Below, in pieces: positions 17,291 to 25,912 of a stretch of 54,168 bases of DNA (within the stretch, counting starts at the first letter, position 1; every line of letters begins with the position of its first letter). Source of the stretch: Flavobacteriaceae bacterium (GTDB lineage Bacteria; Bacteroidota; Bacteroidia; Flavobacteriales; Weeksellaceae); NCBI GenBank assembly GCA_031276535.1, contig JAISMV010000148.1, positions 1-54,168 of the forward strand. The letters run 5' to 3'. Made by a program: the position numbers and the translations under genes. Under the pieces are notes generated by a model that searched no databases, was not told the origin of the DNA, and worked only from the letters and a program-made list of their open reading frames with translations.

Positions 17291-18613
17291 ATGGAAAGAA
17301 TTGATAATAAACAGAACGTTACAAACTGGGGGAAATATCCGGTAGTTAAAACAAATTTTCATATAACTTCCAATATTGCCAAAATCAGGGAAATAATAGA
17401 GGAAAGTACTTCCATTATAGCCAGAGGAAACGGAAGGTCTTATGGGGATAATTCTTTAAACAAAGAAAATATTCTGTCTACATTAAAGTTAAATAAGTTT
17501 ATTTCTTTTGACAGGGAGAAAGGAATTTTTGAATGTGAATCAGGAGTAATCCTATCAGATATTTTAGACACCATCGTGCCGGAAGGTTTCTTTCTTCCGG
17601 TAACTCCGGGAACCAAATTAATTACTGTAGGCGGAGCTATCGGGTCTGATGTGCATGGAAAGAACAATCACTCCGAAGGATGTTTCGGAGATTACGTACT
17701 TGATTTCACTATAATAACAGAAACAGGAGAAATAAAAAAATGCTCTCCCGAAGAAAATTCCGAATTATTTTGGAACACCATAGGTGGAATGGGGTTAACA
17801 GGAGTCATCATTTCCGCCCGGTTTACATTAAAAAAAATTCAAACAGCTTACATCAAACAAAGAATTTTAAAAGCAGATAACCTGAATGAAATATTTTCCT
17901 ACTTTGATGAATCCGAAGACTGGACATACAGCGTAGCCTGGATTGACTGTCTGCAAAAAGGACCTAAAATAGGAAAGTCCATTCTGATGATCGGAGAGCA
18001 CGCTAACCTGACAGACCTGCCGACAAAATGGAAAGCACATCCCTTGAAACCTAAGAAAAAAAACAAATTGAACGTTCCGTTTGATTTTCCTTCTTTTGTA
18101 TTAAATACATTTACGGTAAAAGCGTTTAATTTCCTTTATTATTTCAAACAAAGAAAAAAAATTGAAAATACGGTTGTAGACTATGATACCTTTTTTTATC
18201 CGTTGGATGCTATTCTCAACTGGAATCGGATCTATGGAAAAAAAGGGTTTATACAGTACCAGTTTATCATTCCGAAAGAGGTAGGAAGAGAAGGAATGAC
18301 CGAAATTTTAAAAACCATAGCAGAAAGTGGTCAGGGATCTTTCCTTGCAGTGTTAAAATTATATAAAAAGGGGAATCCAAATGCCCATAATTCTTTCCCT
18401 ATAGACGGATATAGTTTGGCGTTAGACTTTAAGATTCATAAAAAACTGCCTTTTTTAGTGAAAAAATTGGACGAAATCGTGGAACATTACGGAGGGAGAA
18501 TTTATCTGGCAAAAGATGCCATGTCTAAAAAATCGTTGATCAATTATATAAAAGTTCCGGAAACCGGGAAATTTAATTCCGTTCAACATGAAAGAATTGA
18601 AAATTATATATAA
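17291..18613 (+). CDS. DprE1-like FAD oxidase (polyprenyl-phosphoribose 2'-oxidase)
   Basis: A 440-residue VAO-type flavoprotein. The FAD-binding stretch runs from ARGNGRSYGDN (residues 44-54) to GGAIGSDVHGKNNH (residues 114-127) with His122, and the C-terminal substrate domain contains GFIQYQFIIP and YLAKDA with Lys408. These correspond to mycobacterial DprE1, which oxidises decaprenyl-phosphoryl-ribose to the 2'-keto form. At the place of DprE1 Cys387 this protein has Ala377 (GYSLALDF). It sits between UbiA and GT-C-like genes with gaps of 4 and 5 bp. Confidence 0.85.
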   Translation: MERIDNKQNVTNWGKYPVVKTNFHITSNIAKIREIIEESTSIIARGNGRSYGDNSLNKENILSTLKLNKFISFDREKGIFECESGVILSDILDTIVPEGFFLPVTPGTKLITVGGAIGSDVHGKNNHSEGCFGDYVLDFTIITETGEIKKCSPEENSELFWNTIGGMGLTGVIISARFTLKKIQTAYIKQRILKADNLNEIFSYFDESEDWTYSVAWIDCLQKGPKIGKSILMIGEHANLTDLPTKWKAHPLKPKKKNKLNVPFDFPSFVLNTFTVKAFNFLYYFKQRKKIENTVVDYDTFFYPLDAILNWNRIYGKKGFIQYQFIIPKEVGREGMTEILKTIAESGQGSFLAVLKLYKKGNPNAHNSFPIDGYSLALDFKIHKKLPFLVKKLDEIVEHYGGRIYLAKDAMSKKSLINYIKVPETGKFNSVQHERIENYI

Positions 18614-18618
18614 GCAGG

Positions 18619-20013
18619 ATGAAAGATACGTATTTGAAATATAAAGCGTTATTTGTTGTCTCTTTGTTGTCTGTCGCAGTCACTCCGTTTTTTTTATCCA
18701 GTGGAGGTACTGCACCGGACTCTCTGTCCTATTTCAAACTGACTGAAGATCTTCCTGAAATTAACGCTAATTTATTTCCAATAGGGTATCCTTTATTATT
18801 GAATCTGCCCAATTATTTTGTTGATGATTATTTCTACAGTTCAAAGATTTTAAATGTATTTGGAATTATTTTCATAGGGATATTTTCTTATTATAAAAAG
18901 TTTTATTTTAGAGAAACCGTTATCCTTTTAACTTTCCGTGTTTTTCTTAACATTTATCCATATTCATATTCAGAAAGTGTTTTTTTAACTTTACTGTACT
19001 TTTTAGTATATTATTTTCATGAATATTTTACAGGAAAAATATACGGTTTACGTTTTATAGTACCTGCTTCCCTACTTGCAATTTATCTGGTTATGATCAG
19101 ATATTCAGGGGTTTACATTTACATTGCCACAGGAATATATTTTTTATTTTTTGTCTTAAGAAATAAGAATATCCCGTCGGTTTTTAAGAAAGATTATTTC
19201 TGTTTTCTGGGGCTTTCAGCCCTAGGTATCGGAGGCTACTTGTTATTTAACTATTATCATTTTGGCGGGTTCTTTGGTGAAAATATAAGATCTAAACCCG
19301 ATATAGATAACTTCTGGCACTTTACCTATGAGAATTTATTAGGAGTGATCAATATCGTGAATCCTATATTCTCATTTAAAATTTTACAGATAAAAAATAT
19401 ATATGCATTATGGATGGAGATCATCATCATTGCGCTTGATCTATTATTCTTAGTATATTTTATTTTCTATTACATTCGGTATTTTAAAAATAAAATTACC
19501 CCTTTCCATCAGCTGCTGTTAACTGTCGGGATCTCTTATATGCTGTTTATGTTTATTTCGGAATATACACAAAGCATAGAATTATTAAATACAAGAATGT
19601 TGTGCGAATCATCTTTTGTGTTATTCTTCTCATTCCTGCTGTTATATTATGAAAACTTCCCCGAAAAAGTCAAAAACATGTTTTTAATAGGGTGTATATC
19701 ATTATTTTGTAACATCGTTTATTTGGTTAAAATTCCAGAGAATTATTTACACAACCGAAGTATGGTGAAAAAGATCTTACAAAACAAAAAAGAAGCCGGA
19801 TATTTTTATGACGACACCAAAAATGAAAAAAAGGTTTCCATTTATAAAATTCCGTTTATAAACAAGACACTGGAATATGCTCATCCATATCTCCAGTCGG
19901 GACAAGTAAATTTAAACATAATAAGAACCCTTAATCCTCATATTCAAGCTATAAAGGATGACGGATTAATTGATGATAAGAGTAAAATTATATATAATTC
20001 AGAAATAAAATGA
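18619..20013 (+). CDS. Polytopic membrane protein, GT-C-like (unassigned)
   Basis: A 464-residue protein with about ten hydrophobic segments, first one at about residues 10-27, and a soluble tail of roughly 80 residues. The first outer loop reads GGTAPDSLSYFKLTEDL, an Asp followed by aromatic residues as in GT-C glycosyltransferases. No family is clearly recognised. It starts 5 bp after the DprE1-like gene and overlaps the DprE2-like gene by 4 bases (ATGA), so it is translated with the pathway and may use its product. A transporter role cannot be ruled out. Confidence 0.6.
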   Translation: MKDTYLKYKALFVVSLLSVAVTPFFLSSGGTAPDSLSYFKLTEDLPEINANLFPIGYPLLLNLPNYFVDDYFYSSKILNVFGIIFIGIFSYYKKFYFRETVILLTFRVFLNIYPYSYSESVFLTLLYFLVYYFHEYFTGKIYGLRFIVPASLLAIYLVMIRYSGVYIYIATGIYFLFFVLRNKNIPSVFKKDYFCFLGLSALGIGGYLLFNYYHFGGFFGENIRSKPDIDNFWHFTYENLLGVINIVNPIFSFKILQIKNIYALWMEIIIIALDLLFLVYFIFYYIRYFKNKITPFHQLLLTVGISYMLFMFISEYTQSIELLNTRMLCESSFVLFFSFLLLYYENFPEKVKNMFLIGCISLFCNIVYLVKIPENYLHNRSMVKKILQNKKEAGYFYDDTKNEKKVSIYKIPFINKTLEYAHPYLQSGQVNLNIIRTLNPHIQAIKDDGLIDDKSKIIYNSEIK

Positions 20014-20738
20014 TAGTATTAGGAGCAACCTCGGACATCTCACAAGCTTTTGTTGATAAAGTTTTGTCAGAAAATAAAAATAAATACCCCAAACTATATT
20101 TAGTGACATCCAACCCCGATGAGACGGAAAGATTTGCTAAACATATACAGGTAAAACATAATCAGGAATCTGAAATTATATTCTTTGATGTAACTGAAAA
20201 TTCAGACTACTCCGTGTTCGATACGGTGGAAACAGACCTGTTATTCTGTGCTACGGGTTTTTTAGGAAAAAATACGGAAGAAGGGTTATATAATAATAAG
20301 AATACGGAAAAAATTATAGAAATTAATTACTCAAAACTAGTTCCTTTGATTAACTATTTTGCCCATAAATTTGAGAATAAGAAAAAAGGAACCATCATAG
20401 GATTATCTTCAGTAGCAGGACTGAGAGGAAGACAAAGTAATTTTATTTACGGAAGTTCCAAAGCCGGATTTGCCGTTTATTTAGATGGACTACGAAATTA
20501 CCTCTCCCATAAGAATGTACATGTAATCACCGTTTTACCTGGATTTTTAGACACAAAGATGACCGCAGACCTACAATTACCCAAATTATTGACAGCATCA
20601 CCGCAGAAAGCCGCTAACGTCATTTACAAAGCATATAAGAAAAAAAGAAACAAGATCTATGTAACGGGAATTTGGAGGATTATTATGTTTATAGTGAAAA
20701 ATATTCCCGAATTTATTTTTAAAAGAATGAAAATGTAA
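20010..20738 (+). CDS. DprE2-like short-chain dehydrogenase
   Basis: A 242-residue SDR protein. The N-terminal nucleotide loop is the atypical VLGATSDI form (residues 3-10) seen in DprE2, and the catalytic set is Ser133/134, Tyr147 and Lys151 (YGSSK). In mycobacteria DprE2 reduces the 2'-keto intermediate with NADH to give polyprenyl-phospho-arabinose. The C-terminal 30 residues are hydrophobic and basic, suggesting membrane attachment. The start overlaps the previous gene by 4 bases. Confidence 0.82.
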   Translation: MIVLGATSDISQAFVDKVLSENKNKYPKLYLVTSNPDETERFAKHIQVKHNQESEIIFFDVTENSDYSVFDTVETDLLFCATGFLGKNTEEGLYNNKNTEKIIEINYSKLVPLINYFAHKFENKKKGTIIGLSSVAGLRGRQSNFIYGSSKAGFAVYLDGLRNYLSHKNVHVITVLPGFLDTKMTADLQLPKLLTASPQKAANVIYKAYKKKRNKIYVTGIWRIIMFIVKNIPEFIFKRMKM

Positions 20739-20903
20739 TTACTATAACCCAAACCGATTGTTCATGTAAAAACATCAATTATTATAGACAAGAGATTAAC
20801 CGCTTTTTCTCTGACGGCAGGAGGTAGAAACCTTTTGCAGAAAAGAAAGGATCTATTTCCGGTTTACATCCCGATTCGTATGCAGATTTAAAAATAAAGA
20901 CTT

Positions 20904-21491
20904 ATGAATGATAAACTATATCTCTTTGATTTTGACGGAACTATAACCAACACGGATACCCTGTTTGATTTTTTGCAAGTCTCCTTTCCGGAAAGATATA
21001 AATACGCTTTTATTAAATTCATTCTCTTATTCTTGTTGGTTAAATTTAAAATAGTAAGTGCAGGAAAAGTCAAGCAAAAATTTGTTTCCTGTTTTTTGAA
21101 AGGAAAAAGCAGAAAAGAAATAGAAAGCCTGACTCAGCATTATTTTGAGGTAAGAAAAAAAAATATACTTAGACCGAAAGCACTGGAATATATAAAAAAC
21201 TTAGCTCATGAGCCCAATAAATATATAGTAACCGCCTCGCTGGATATATGGGTCGAACCTTTTGCAAAACACTTGGGACTCCGTTTAATCTCCACCGAGT
21301 CCGGTTTTGATAATGATATTTTTACGGGGAAATTCACTACTCCCAATTGTAATTATAAAGAAAAAGTAGTACGAATTGTAAAAGAAATTCAGTTAGCGCG
21401 ATTTAAAGAGATCCATGCCTTTGGCGATAGCAAAGGTGATAAACATATGCTGGAACTCGCTACGGAAGCCCATTTTCGTTATTTCGAATAG
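20904..21491 (+). CDS. HAD-IB family phosphatase
   Basis: A 195-residue HAD hydrolase. The nucleophile motif DFDGTITNTD (Asp9, Asp11) is at the N-terminus, IVTASLDIWV is motif II, and FGDSKGDKHML is motif III, giving a SerB-like cap-1 protein. It lies 165 bp after the DprE2-like gene. In context it could remove the 5'-phosphate from polyprenyl-phospho-phosphoribose, a step the rest of the cluster needs; that role is inferred. A phosphoserine-phosphatase-like role is the alternative. Confidence 0.75.
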   Translation: MNDKLYLFDFDGTITNTDTLFDFLQVSFPERYKYAFIKFILLFLLVKFKIVSAGKVKQKFVSCFLKGKSRKEIESLTQHYFEVRKKNILRPKALEYIKNLAHEPNKYIVTASLDIWVEPFAKHLGLRLISTESGFDNDIFTGKFTTPNCNYKEKVVRIVKEIQLARFKEIHAFGDSKGDKHMLELATEAHFRYFE

Positions 21492-21573
21492 AGAATATCG
21501 AGACCGTCGCAAAACTTGTTATATCAAAACATAGGTTTGCCGGAAATTAAAATAAGCAGGTAAATTTACACTT

Positions 21574-22239
21574 TTATTTATTTTTAACTAATACCAGATA
21601 AGCCAGTGCTGCCAACGGTATCAACATGATTAGCAAATATAAAGGTTGAAAAGACAGAGCCGGATGATACGGAAAGAGAAACGCGAATCCCACAGCGCAG
21701 ATAATTCCTATGACAGCACCTCCCAAATGGGCGTCATGACCGATATTCCCCAGTTGGGACTTCATTCCATAGACTGAATATGCCAGATAGATAATTCCAA
21801 AAATCCATCCCGGTATGGAAAATGGAAGTGGGAAAATTCCTATCGATATCTGTGAATTGAGGATAATGGCTGCAAACAAAATTCCCGACACCCCTCCGGA
21901 AGCCCCTATGGCGCTGTAATACGGATTATTCCGGTGCATCAGAAGCGCTAGAAAATTACCTCCCAGAATAGCCCCTAAATAGGTTATAAAGAAGAATAAA
22001 GTTCCAAAATTCAATATAAAAGTGGAGAAGAAATAGAAGGTATACATATTAAAAAACAGATGTACCATGTCTCCATGTAAAAACGCAGAGGCAAGCATTC
22101 TGTCCCATTGTTTTTCTTTCAGGATTGCTCTTACATTAAATTTATACCGATCAAAAAATATTTGGTCGTTAAATCCTTTAAAACTAAATATTGCCGTAAT
22201 TGCAATAATTCCTATTACTATAATGTTTATATGTTCCAT
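21574..22239 (-). CDS. Rhomboid family intramembrane serine protease
   Basis: A 221-residue membrane protease with six or more helices. The catalytic Ser114 is in GASGG and His171 in HLGGAVIG; the oxyanion region HGDMVHLFFNM (His56, Asn64) is also present. It begins with a membrane helix and lacks an extra cytosolic domain. Its start codon directly abuts the stop of the FAD oxidoreductase gene on the same strand. Natural substrates are unknown. Confidence 0.9.
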   Translation of the reverse strand: MEHINIIVIGIIAITAIFSFKGFNDQIFFDRYKFNVRAILKEKQWDRMLASAFLHGDMVHLFFNMYTFYFFSTFILNFGTLFFFITYLGAILGGNFLALLMHRNNPYYSAIGASGGVSGILFAAIILNSQISIGIFPLPFSIPGWIFGIIYLAYSVYGMKSQLGNIGHDAHLGGAVIGIICAVGFAFLFPYHPALSFQPLYLLIMLIPLAALAYLVLVKNK

Positions 22240-23280
22240 TTAATTAAATCTTTTTATATCTACTTCGGATTGTAATTCTACTGAATTTTCCATATGTTCA
22301 TACAATTCTCCTGCCATGGTTGGAGCCAACATAACTCCTCTGCTTCCCAAACCGTTCAATATGTATACGTTTTCTTTTTCAGGGTGGCGCCCCAGCAGAG
22401 GTCTTCGGTCTACCACCGTAGGGCGGATGCCTGCAAATGGTTTAATGATCGTATATTCTTTTTTTAGAAATTTATTCAAATTCTCTACCAGTTCTCCCTG
22501 ACCTTCTTCTGAAATTTCATCGTCTACTTCCCGATAGTAATATGTTGCGCCTACATAGTAATAATCTTTCTCCATAGGCATAATAAACACCTTAGACTTC
22601 ACAATATCCGTAAGCCCCAACCCGGGAGCATGTATTACCATAGTTTCTCCTTTAACTCCTTCCATGGGGAGATAACTGAAGTATGGGTTTGCCTTTAATG
22701 CGTACCCGTCACAAAAAATTACTTTTTTCGCCCGGATTCCTTTGTATTCTATTTCATTCACTTTTATATTTAATGAGTTAAAGTCGAATACATCATCTAT
22801 CAGAATATTATTTGCAATCAGATATTTTCTAAATTCTCTCAGCAATTCCCGTACAAATATTTTCCCGCACTGCAAGACTTTTCCCATGCCAAAATCGGCT
22901 TTTATGTAAGGATTGACGGATTCATAGATTCGGGAGTCTAAGAAGGGTTTTAAATTTTCGTTTCTTTCAGACTTTTTTATCCAGGTTTTTACTTCGTCTT
23001 CGTTGGCAAAAATGCGGTATAGATCAGAAGGGTATACTAATTTAACCTGTAATAATCTTTCAAATTCTAAAAAATATTCAATCAGTGTGTTTATTTCTTT
23101 TTGGGCATTCCACACCGGGGTAAATCTTTTCAATACAACCGGATTATACATTCCTGAGGAAACGAAAGAAGCCGAGTTGGAAACAATATCTATAATTTTA
23201 AATGATTTTTCTTCCTTATTAAGTCTGTGTGCCAGACAAGAACCTGCCAAACCCTGCCCAATAATAAGATAATCCAACAT
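22240..23280 (-). CDS. FAD-dependent oxidoreductase of the DAO family (possible MnmC2-like)
   Basis: A 346-residue DAO-type flavoprotein. The Rossmann start YLIIGQGLAGSCLAHRL is at residues 4-20, and the C-terminal FAD motif is GIRPTVVDRRPLLG then LNGLGSRGVMLAP. The last parts resemble the C-terminal oxidase half of MnmC, which removes the carboxymethyl group from cmnm5U34. The window's MnmD lacks that half, so this protein is a candidate partner; the gene is 19 kb away and the idea is inference. It lies upstream of the rhomboid gene and after the gld terminator. Confidence 0.75.
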   Translation of the reverse strand: MLDYLIIGQGLAGSCLAHRLNKEEKSFKIIDIVSNSASFVSSGMYNPVVLKRFTPVWNAQKEINTLIEYFLEFERLLQVKLVYPSDLYRIFANEDEVKTWIKKSERNENLKPFLDSRIYESVNPYIKADFGMGKVLQCGKIFVRELLREFRKYLIANNILIDDVFDFNSLNIKVNEIEYKGIRAKKVIFCDGYALKANPYFSYLPMEGVKGETMVIHAPGLGLTDIVKSKVFIMPMEKDYYYVGATYYYREVDDEISEEGQGELVENLNKFLKKEYTIIKPFAGIRPTVVDRRPLLGRHPEKENVYILNGLGSRGVMLAPTMAGELYEHMENSVELQSEVDIKRFN

Positions 23281-23324
23281 GTTGTTATTTTATAATAAAG
23301 ATACGTTCCATAGAAATATTTATA

Positions 23325-23360
23325 AAAAAAGTCCTAAATCAAATGATTCAGGACTTTTTT
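23325..23360 (-). terminator. Terminator of the gldKLMN operon
   Basis: AAAAAAGTCCT and AGGACTTTTTT form an 11-bp stem, extended by ATC/GAT inside, with T-runs on both strands. It lies 14 bp beyond the gldN stop, so it probably ends the gld transcript and shields the FAD oxidoreductase gene. Confidence 0.85.
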
Positions 23361-23374
23361 GTAAGTAGTAATTT

Positions 23375-24310
23375 TTAATAATTCCACATATTATTTTCTT
23401 TTTGCAGAATTTCATTTTTGATTCTGATACTTTCTTCCAGTTGAGATTTTGCATCTCCCGGAATGTAATTGGAAATCTCTCCGTCTCCGTATTCCGATTG
23501 TGACCGGTAAATAATGGAACTGAATCTTCTTGCATTCAGCACATCATCATACGTAATGGATGAAGAACCATTTTTAGGGTTAAATACGGTATAGCTGGAC
23601 AATACTTCTCTGGCGTCTGGATAGAAGATCCAGAACAAGTCGATCAGTTCATCGTCGCCTTCATATCCCAGCATGGTTGCATCGGTTAGTCCCAAAACCT
23701 GAGGGTCTGGTCCCATAGGAGCTATTCCCAGTAAACGATACTTCATTTGTCCTAATCGTCTGTCAACATACCACATTCCTTTAATTTTTATTAATTTTAC
23801 GCTTTTGGTATCTGTTTTGAAATTGTCGGTTCCTTCCAGAACATCCTGTTCGGTAATTTCTTCTCCTGCATCTCTTTTATCTCTCAACCAGTCAGATTCT
23901 CTTACAGCCTGAATTTTAGATTGAATATTTTCCGGGGCTATTTTTGCTGTAAAATTATCATCATCATATACTTCTGTTATTTTTCCGGAGTTTATTCCTT
24001 CAAATAAAGCATCATATAAGGATAAGTATGTAGCTGTTATTTCATCGTGAGAATAATAATACGGCTGATTTAATTTTTCATTTAAATCTATGATTTCCCA
24101 TACTACTTTTGACCATAGAATATCTTTATCTTCTATATATCCGTATGGCAATATGGTAGGTGCTGTGGATATGGTGTCTGTTCCATTAACTATATCATAC
24201 TTTTCCTGCCTCATTTTCCTTAATTCTTCCGGAGACTTTGAATTTAATACATTTTGTGCAAAGGCTCCTGTGCTGATTAAGACCGATAAACAAACTATTA
24301 GATATTTCAT
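23375..24310 (-). CDS. gldN: Gliding motility / type IX secretion protein GldN
   Basis: A 311-residue periplasmic protein of the type IX secretion core. A signal peptide is clear (MKYLIVCLSVLISTGAFAQ, cleavage after AFA-Q). The body contains PYYYSHDEITATYLSLYDAL, VWEIIDLNEKLNQP and IFYPDAREVL, typical of GldN/PorN. GldN works with the GldK lipoprotein in rings linked to the outer membrane. It is the last gene of the block and is followed by a strong terminator. Confidence 0.93.
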   Translation of the reverse strand: MKYLIVCLSVLISTGAFAQNVLNSKSPEELRKMRQEKYDIVNGTDTISTAPTILPYGYIEDKDILWSKVVWEIIDLNEKLNQPYYYSHDEITATYLSLYDALFEGINSGKITEVYDDDNFTAKIAPENIQSKIQAVRESDWLRDKRDAGEEITEQDVLEGTDNFKTDTKSVKLIKIKGMWYVDRRLGQMKYRLLGIAPMGPDPQVLGLTDATMLGYEGDDELIDLFWIFYPDAREVLSSYTVFNPKNGSSSITYDDVLNARRFSSIIYRSQSEYGDGEISNYIPGDAKSQLEESIRIKNEILQKENNMWNY

Positions 24311-24340
24311 GGTAAAATAGTATTTAAAGTTGTTTCTTTT

Positions 24341-25879
24341 TTATTGTACATTTATCACAATAGGTGATATATTTTGTTGTGATATTCCCGAAGCAACCGC
24401 AGAGATATCAAATATTAACACCTGATCTCCTGCTCTTGCTTTAGCCAAAGCTCCGGCAGCTGCTCTCAACGAGCTTCCTGATACGGTTGTTGTCGGCTGT
24501 CCGGTTACTTTTACCTTAAATCCTGTGACAGAGAACGAAACCGGGAATTCAAAATCAGGAATTCCTGCACTTACTGTCTGATTAGGTAAGGAAGAAGCCG
24601 GTATGCTCAATACATTGGTTCCTCGTATCTGTCCTTGCGCTTTAGGAATATTTTTTATTCTAAAGGTTACTGCATTGCTAACTGTTTTTCCTGAATTTGT
24701 TGTTCCGGAAATTGTAAACGTTGTACTGGTTCCTGCTCCGGGTCTGTATATCCATCCTCTTCCGGATCTTGACAGGTTTCCGCTTCCGCTGGAGATTCTC
24801 AAGCTGATGGTAGAGGCGTCTACTCCTGTTACGGAACCGCTCATCGGGTTGTCTACTCCTCTATACACTACGTTCATCTTATCAGCTACTACGGTACCTC
24901 CTACCGGCAGTTCTTTGGTTATATCCTGAGCAACTTCATAAGATTCACTGAATGGTACTGTTTTTTGTGCACCACTAGGAGTTTCGTATGTAATGGATCC
25001 GCTCAGGGTTTGTTTTCCTACTCCTGAGGCCACTACGCTGACTATTGCTTTTCCTCCGTCCAAAGGAACCGAACGTCCGCTTAGGTTAATAGAGCCTTTC
25101 AATGTGTTGTCGTAAGCTCCAAAGCCTATTGTTACATCAAATTTTTCTCCTACTCTTACATATTTAGGGGCGGATACTATTGGAACAAATGCTTTTAGTT
25201 CTATTTCGTCTTTAAGTTTGTTAGACAGTAAATCCCTTACCCTGTTTCCTTCTTCCGTTCTGATATTGGATTCTAATTTGGTCAGGTTTGTCAATGCTGC
25301 AATCAGAGGTTGGTCATAGAACTGATCTACTAACCAGGATTTCCCCCCTTTACCTGAAAGGTCAAATAACTTGGCTATCCGTTTTTCTGTTCTGCCATCA
25401 ACTCCTGTCTGCATAAACTTAGTATAATTTTGAATCTTACTGATCATATCTTTAACTTCCGGTGTGGGTTTATTATCACTCACAAAGAAAATTCTGTTTA
25501 CGACATCTGTTTTCTGCAACGAACTATAATTGATTTCTTCGTCTCCTTTTGTTTCCGTGTATTCGGCTGCCAATACCAAAGCACGCTTCACGGCATCTAT
25601 AGCTTTAATAACGTCTTCCGTTTGACCTTTCACAATTTTTGCTTTTCGTGAAATGTCAATATACCCTTCATCTCCTTCATCTTTTTTCTTTTCTATTTGT
25701 TCATAAAAGGTAATGTTGTTTTCTTTAGTAAGGTTTGTAGATAGTTCCAAAGATTTATTTACGCCTTCAAAAGACCGTAATACTTCCCTGTCTACATTCA
25801 TAGCCATCATTGCGATAAACACTAAATACATAAGGTTTATCATCTTCTGACGTGGTGTTTGTGATCCTCCTGCTGCCAT
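24341..25879 (-). CDS. gldM: Gliding motility / type IX secretion motor protein GldM
   Basis: A 512-residue protein. The conserved N-terminus GGSQTPRQKMINLMYLVFIA runs into a single membrane helix (about residues 13-33); the rest is periplasmic, ending in a Ser/Gly-rich beta domain. GldM dimers pair with GldL to form the proton-driven rotary motor of the type IX secretion system. Length is standard for the family. It is 33 bp from gldL and 30 bp from gldN in one operon. Confidence 0.95.
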   Translation of the reverse strand: MAAGGSQTPRQKMINLMYLVFIAMMAMNVDREVLRSFEGVNKSLELSTNLTKENNITFYEQIEKKKDEGDEGYIDISRKAKIVKGQTEDVIKAIDAVKRALVLAAEYTETKGDEEINYSSLQKTDVVNRIFFVSDNKPTPEVKDMISKIQNYTKFMQTGVDGRTEKRIAKLFDLSGKGGKSWLVDQFYDQPLIAALTNLTKLESNIRTEEGNRVRDLLSNKLKDEIELKAFVPIVSAPKYVRVGEKFDVTIGFGAYDNTLKGSINLSGRSVPLDGGKAIVSVVASGVGKQTLSGSITYETPSGAQKTVPFSESYEVAQDITKELPVGGTVVADKMNVVYRGVDNPMSGSVTGVDASTISLRISSGSGNLSRSGRGWIYRPGAGTSTTFTISGTTNSGKTVSNAVTFRIKNIPKAQGQIRGTNVLSIPASSLPNQTVSAGIPDFEFPVSFSVTGFKVKVTGQPTTTVSGSSLRAAAGALAKARAGDQVLIFDISAVASGISQQNISPIVINVQ

Positions 25880-25912
25880 TTTACTTAGGTAATTTTTATA
25901 TTTTTAAAATTA

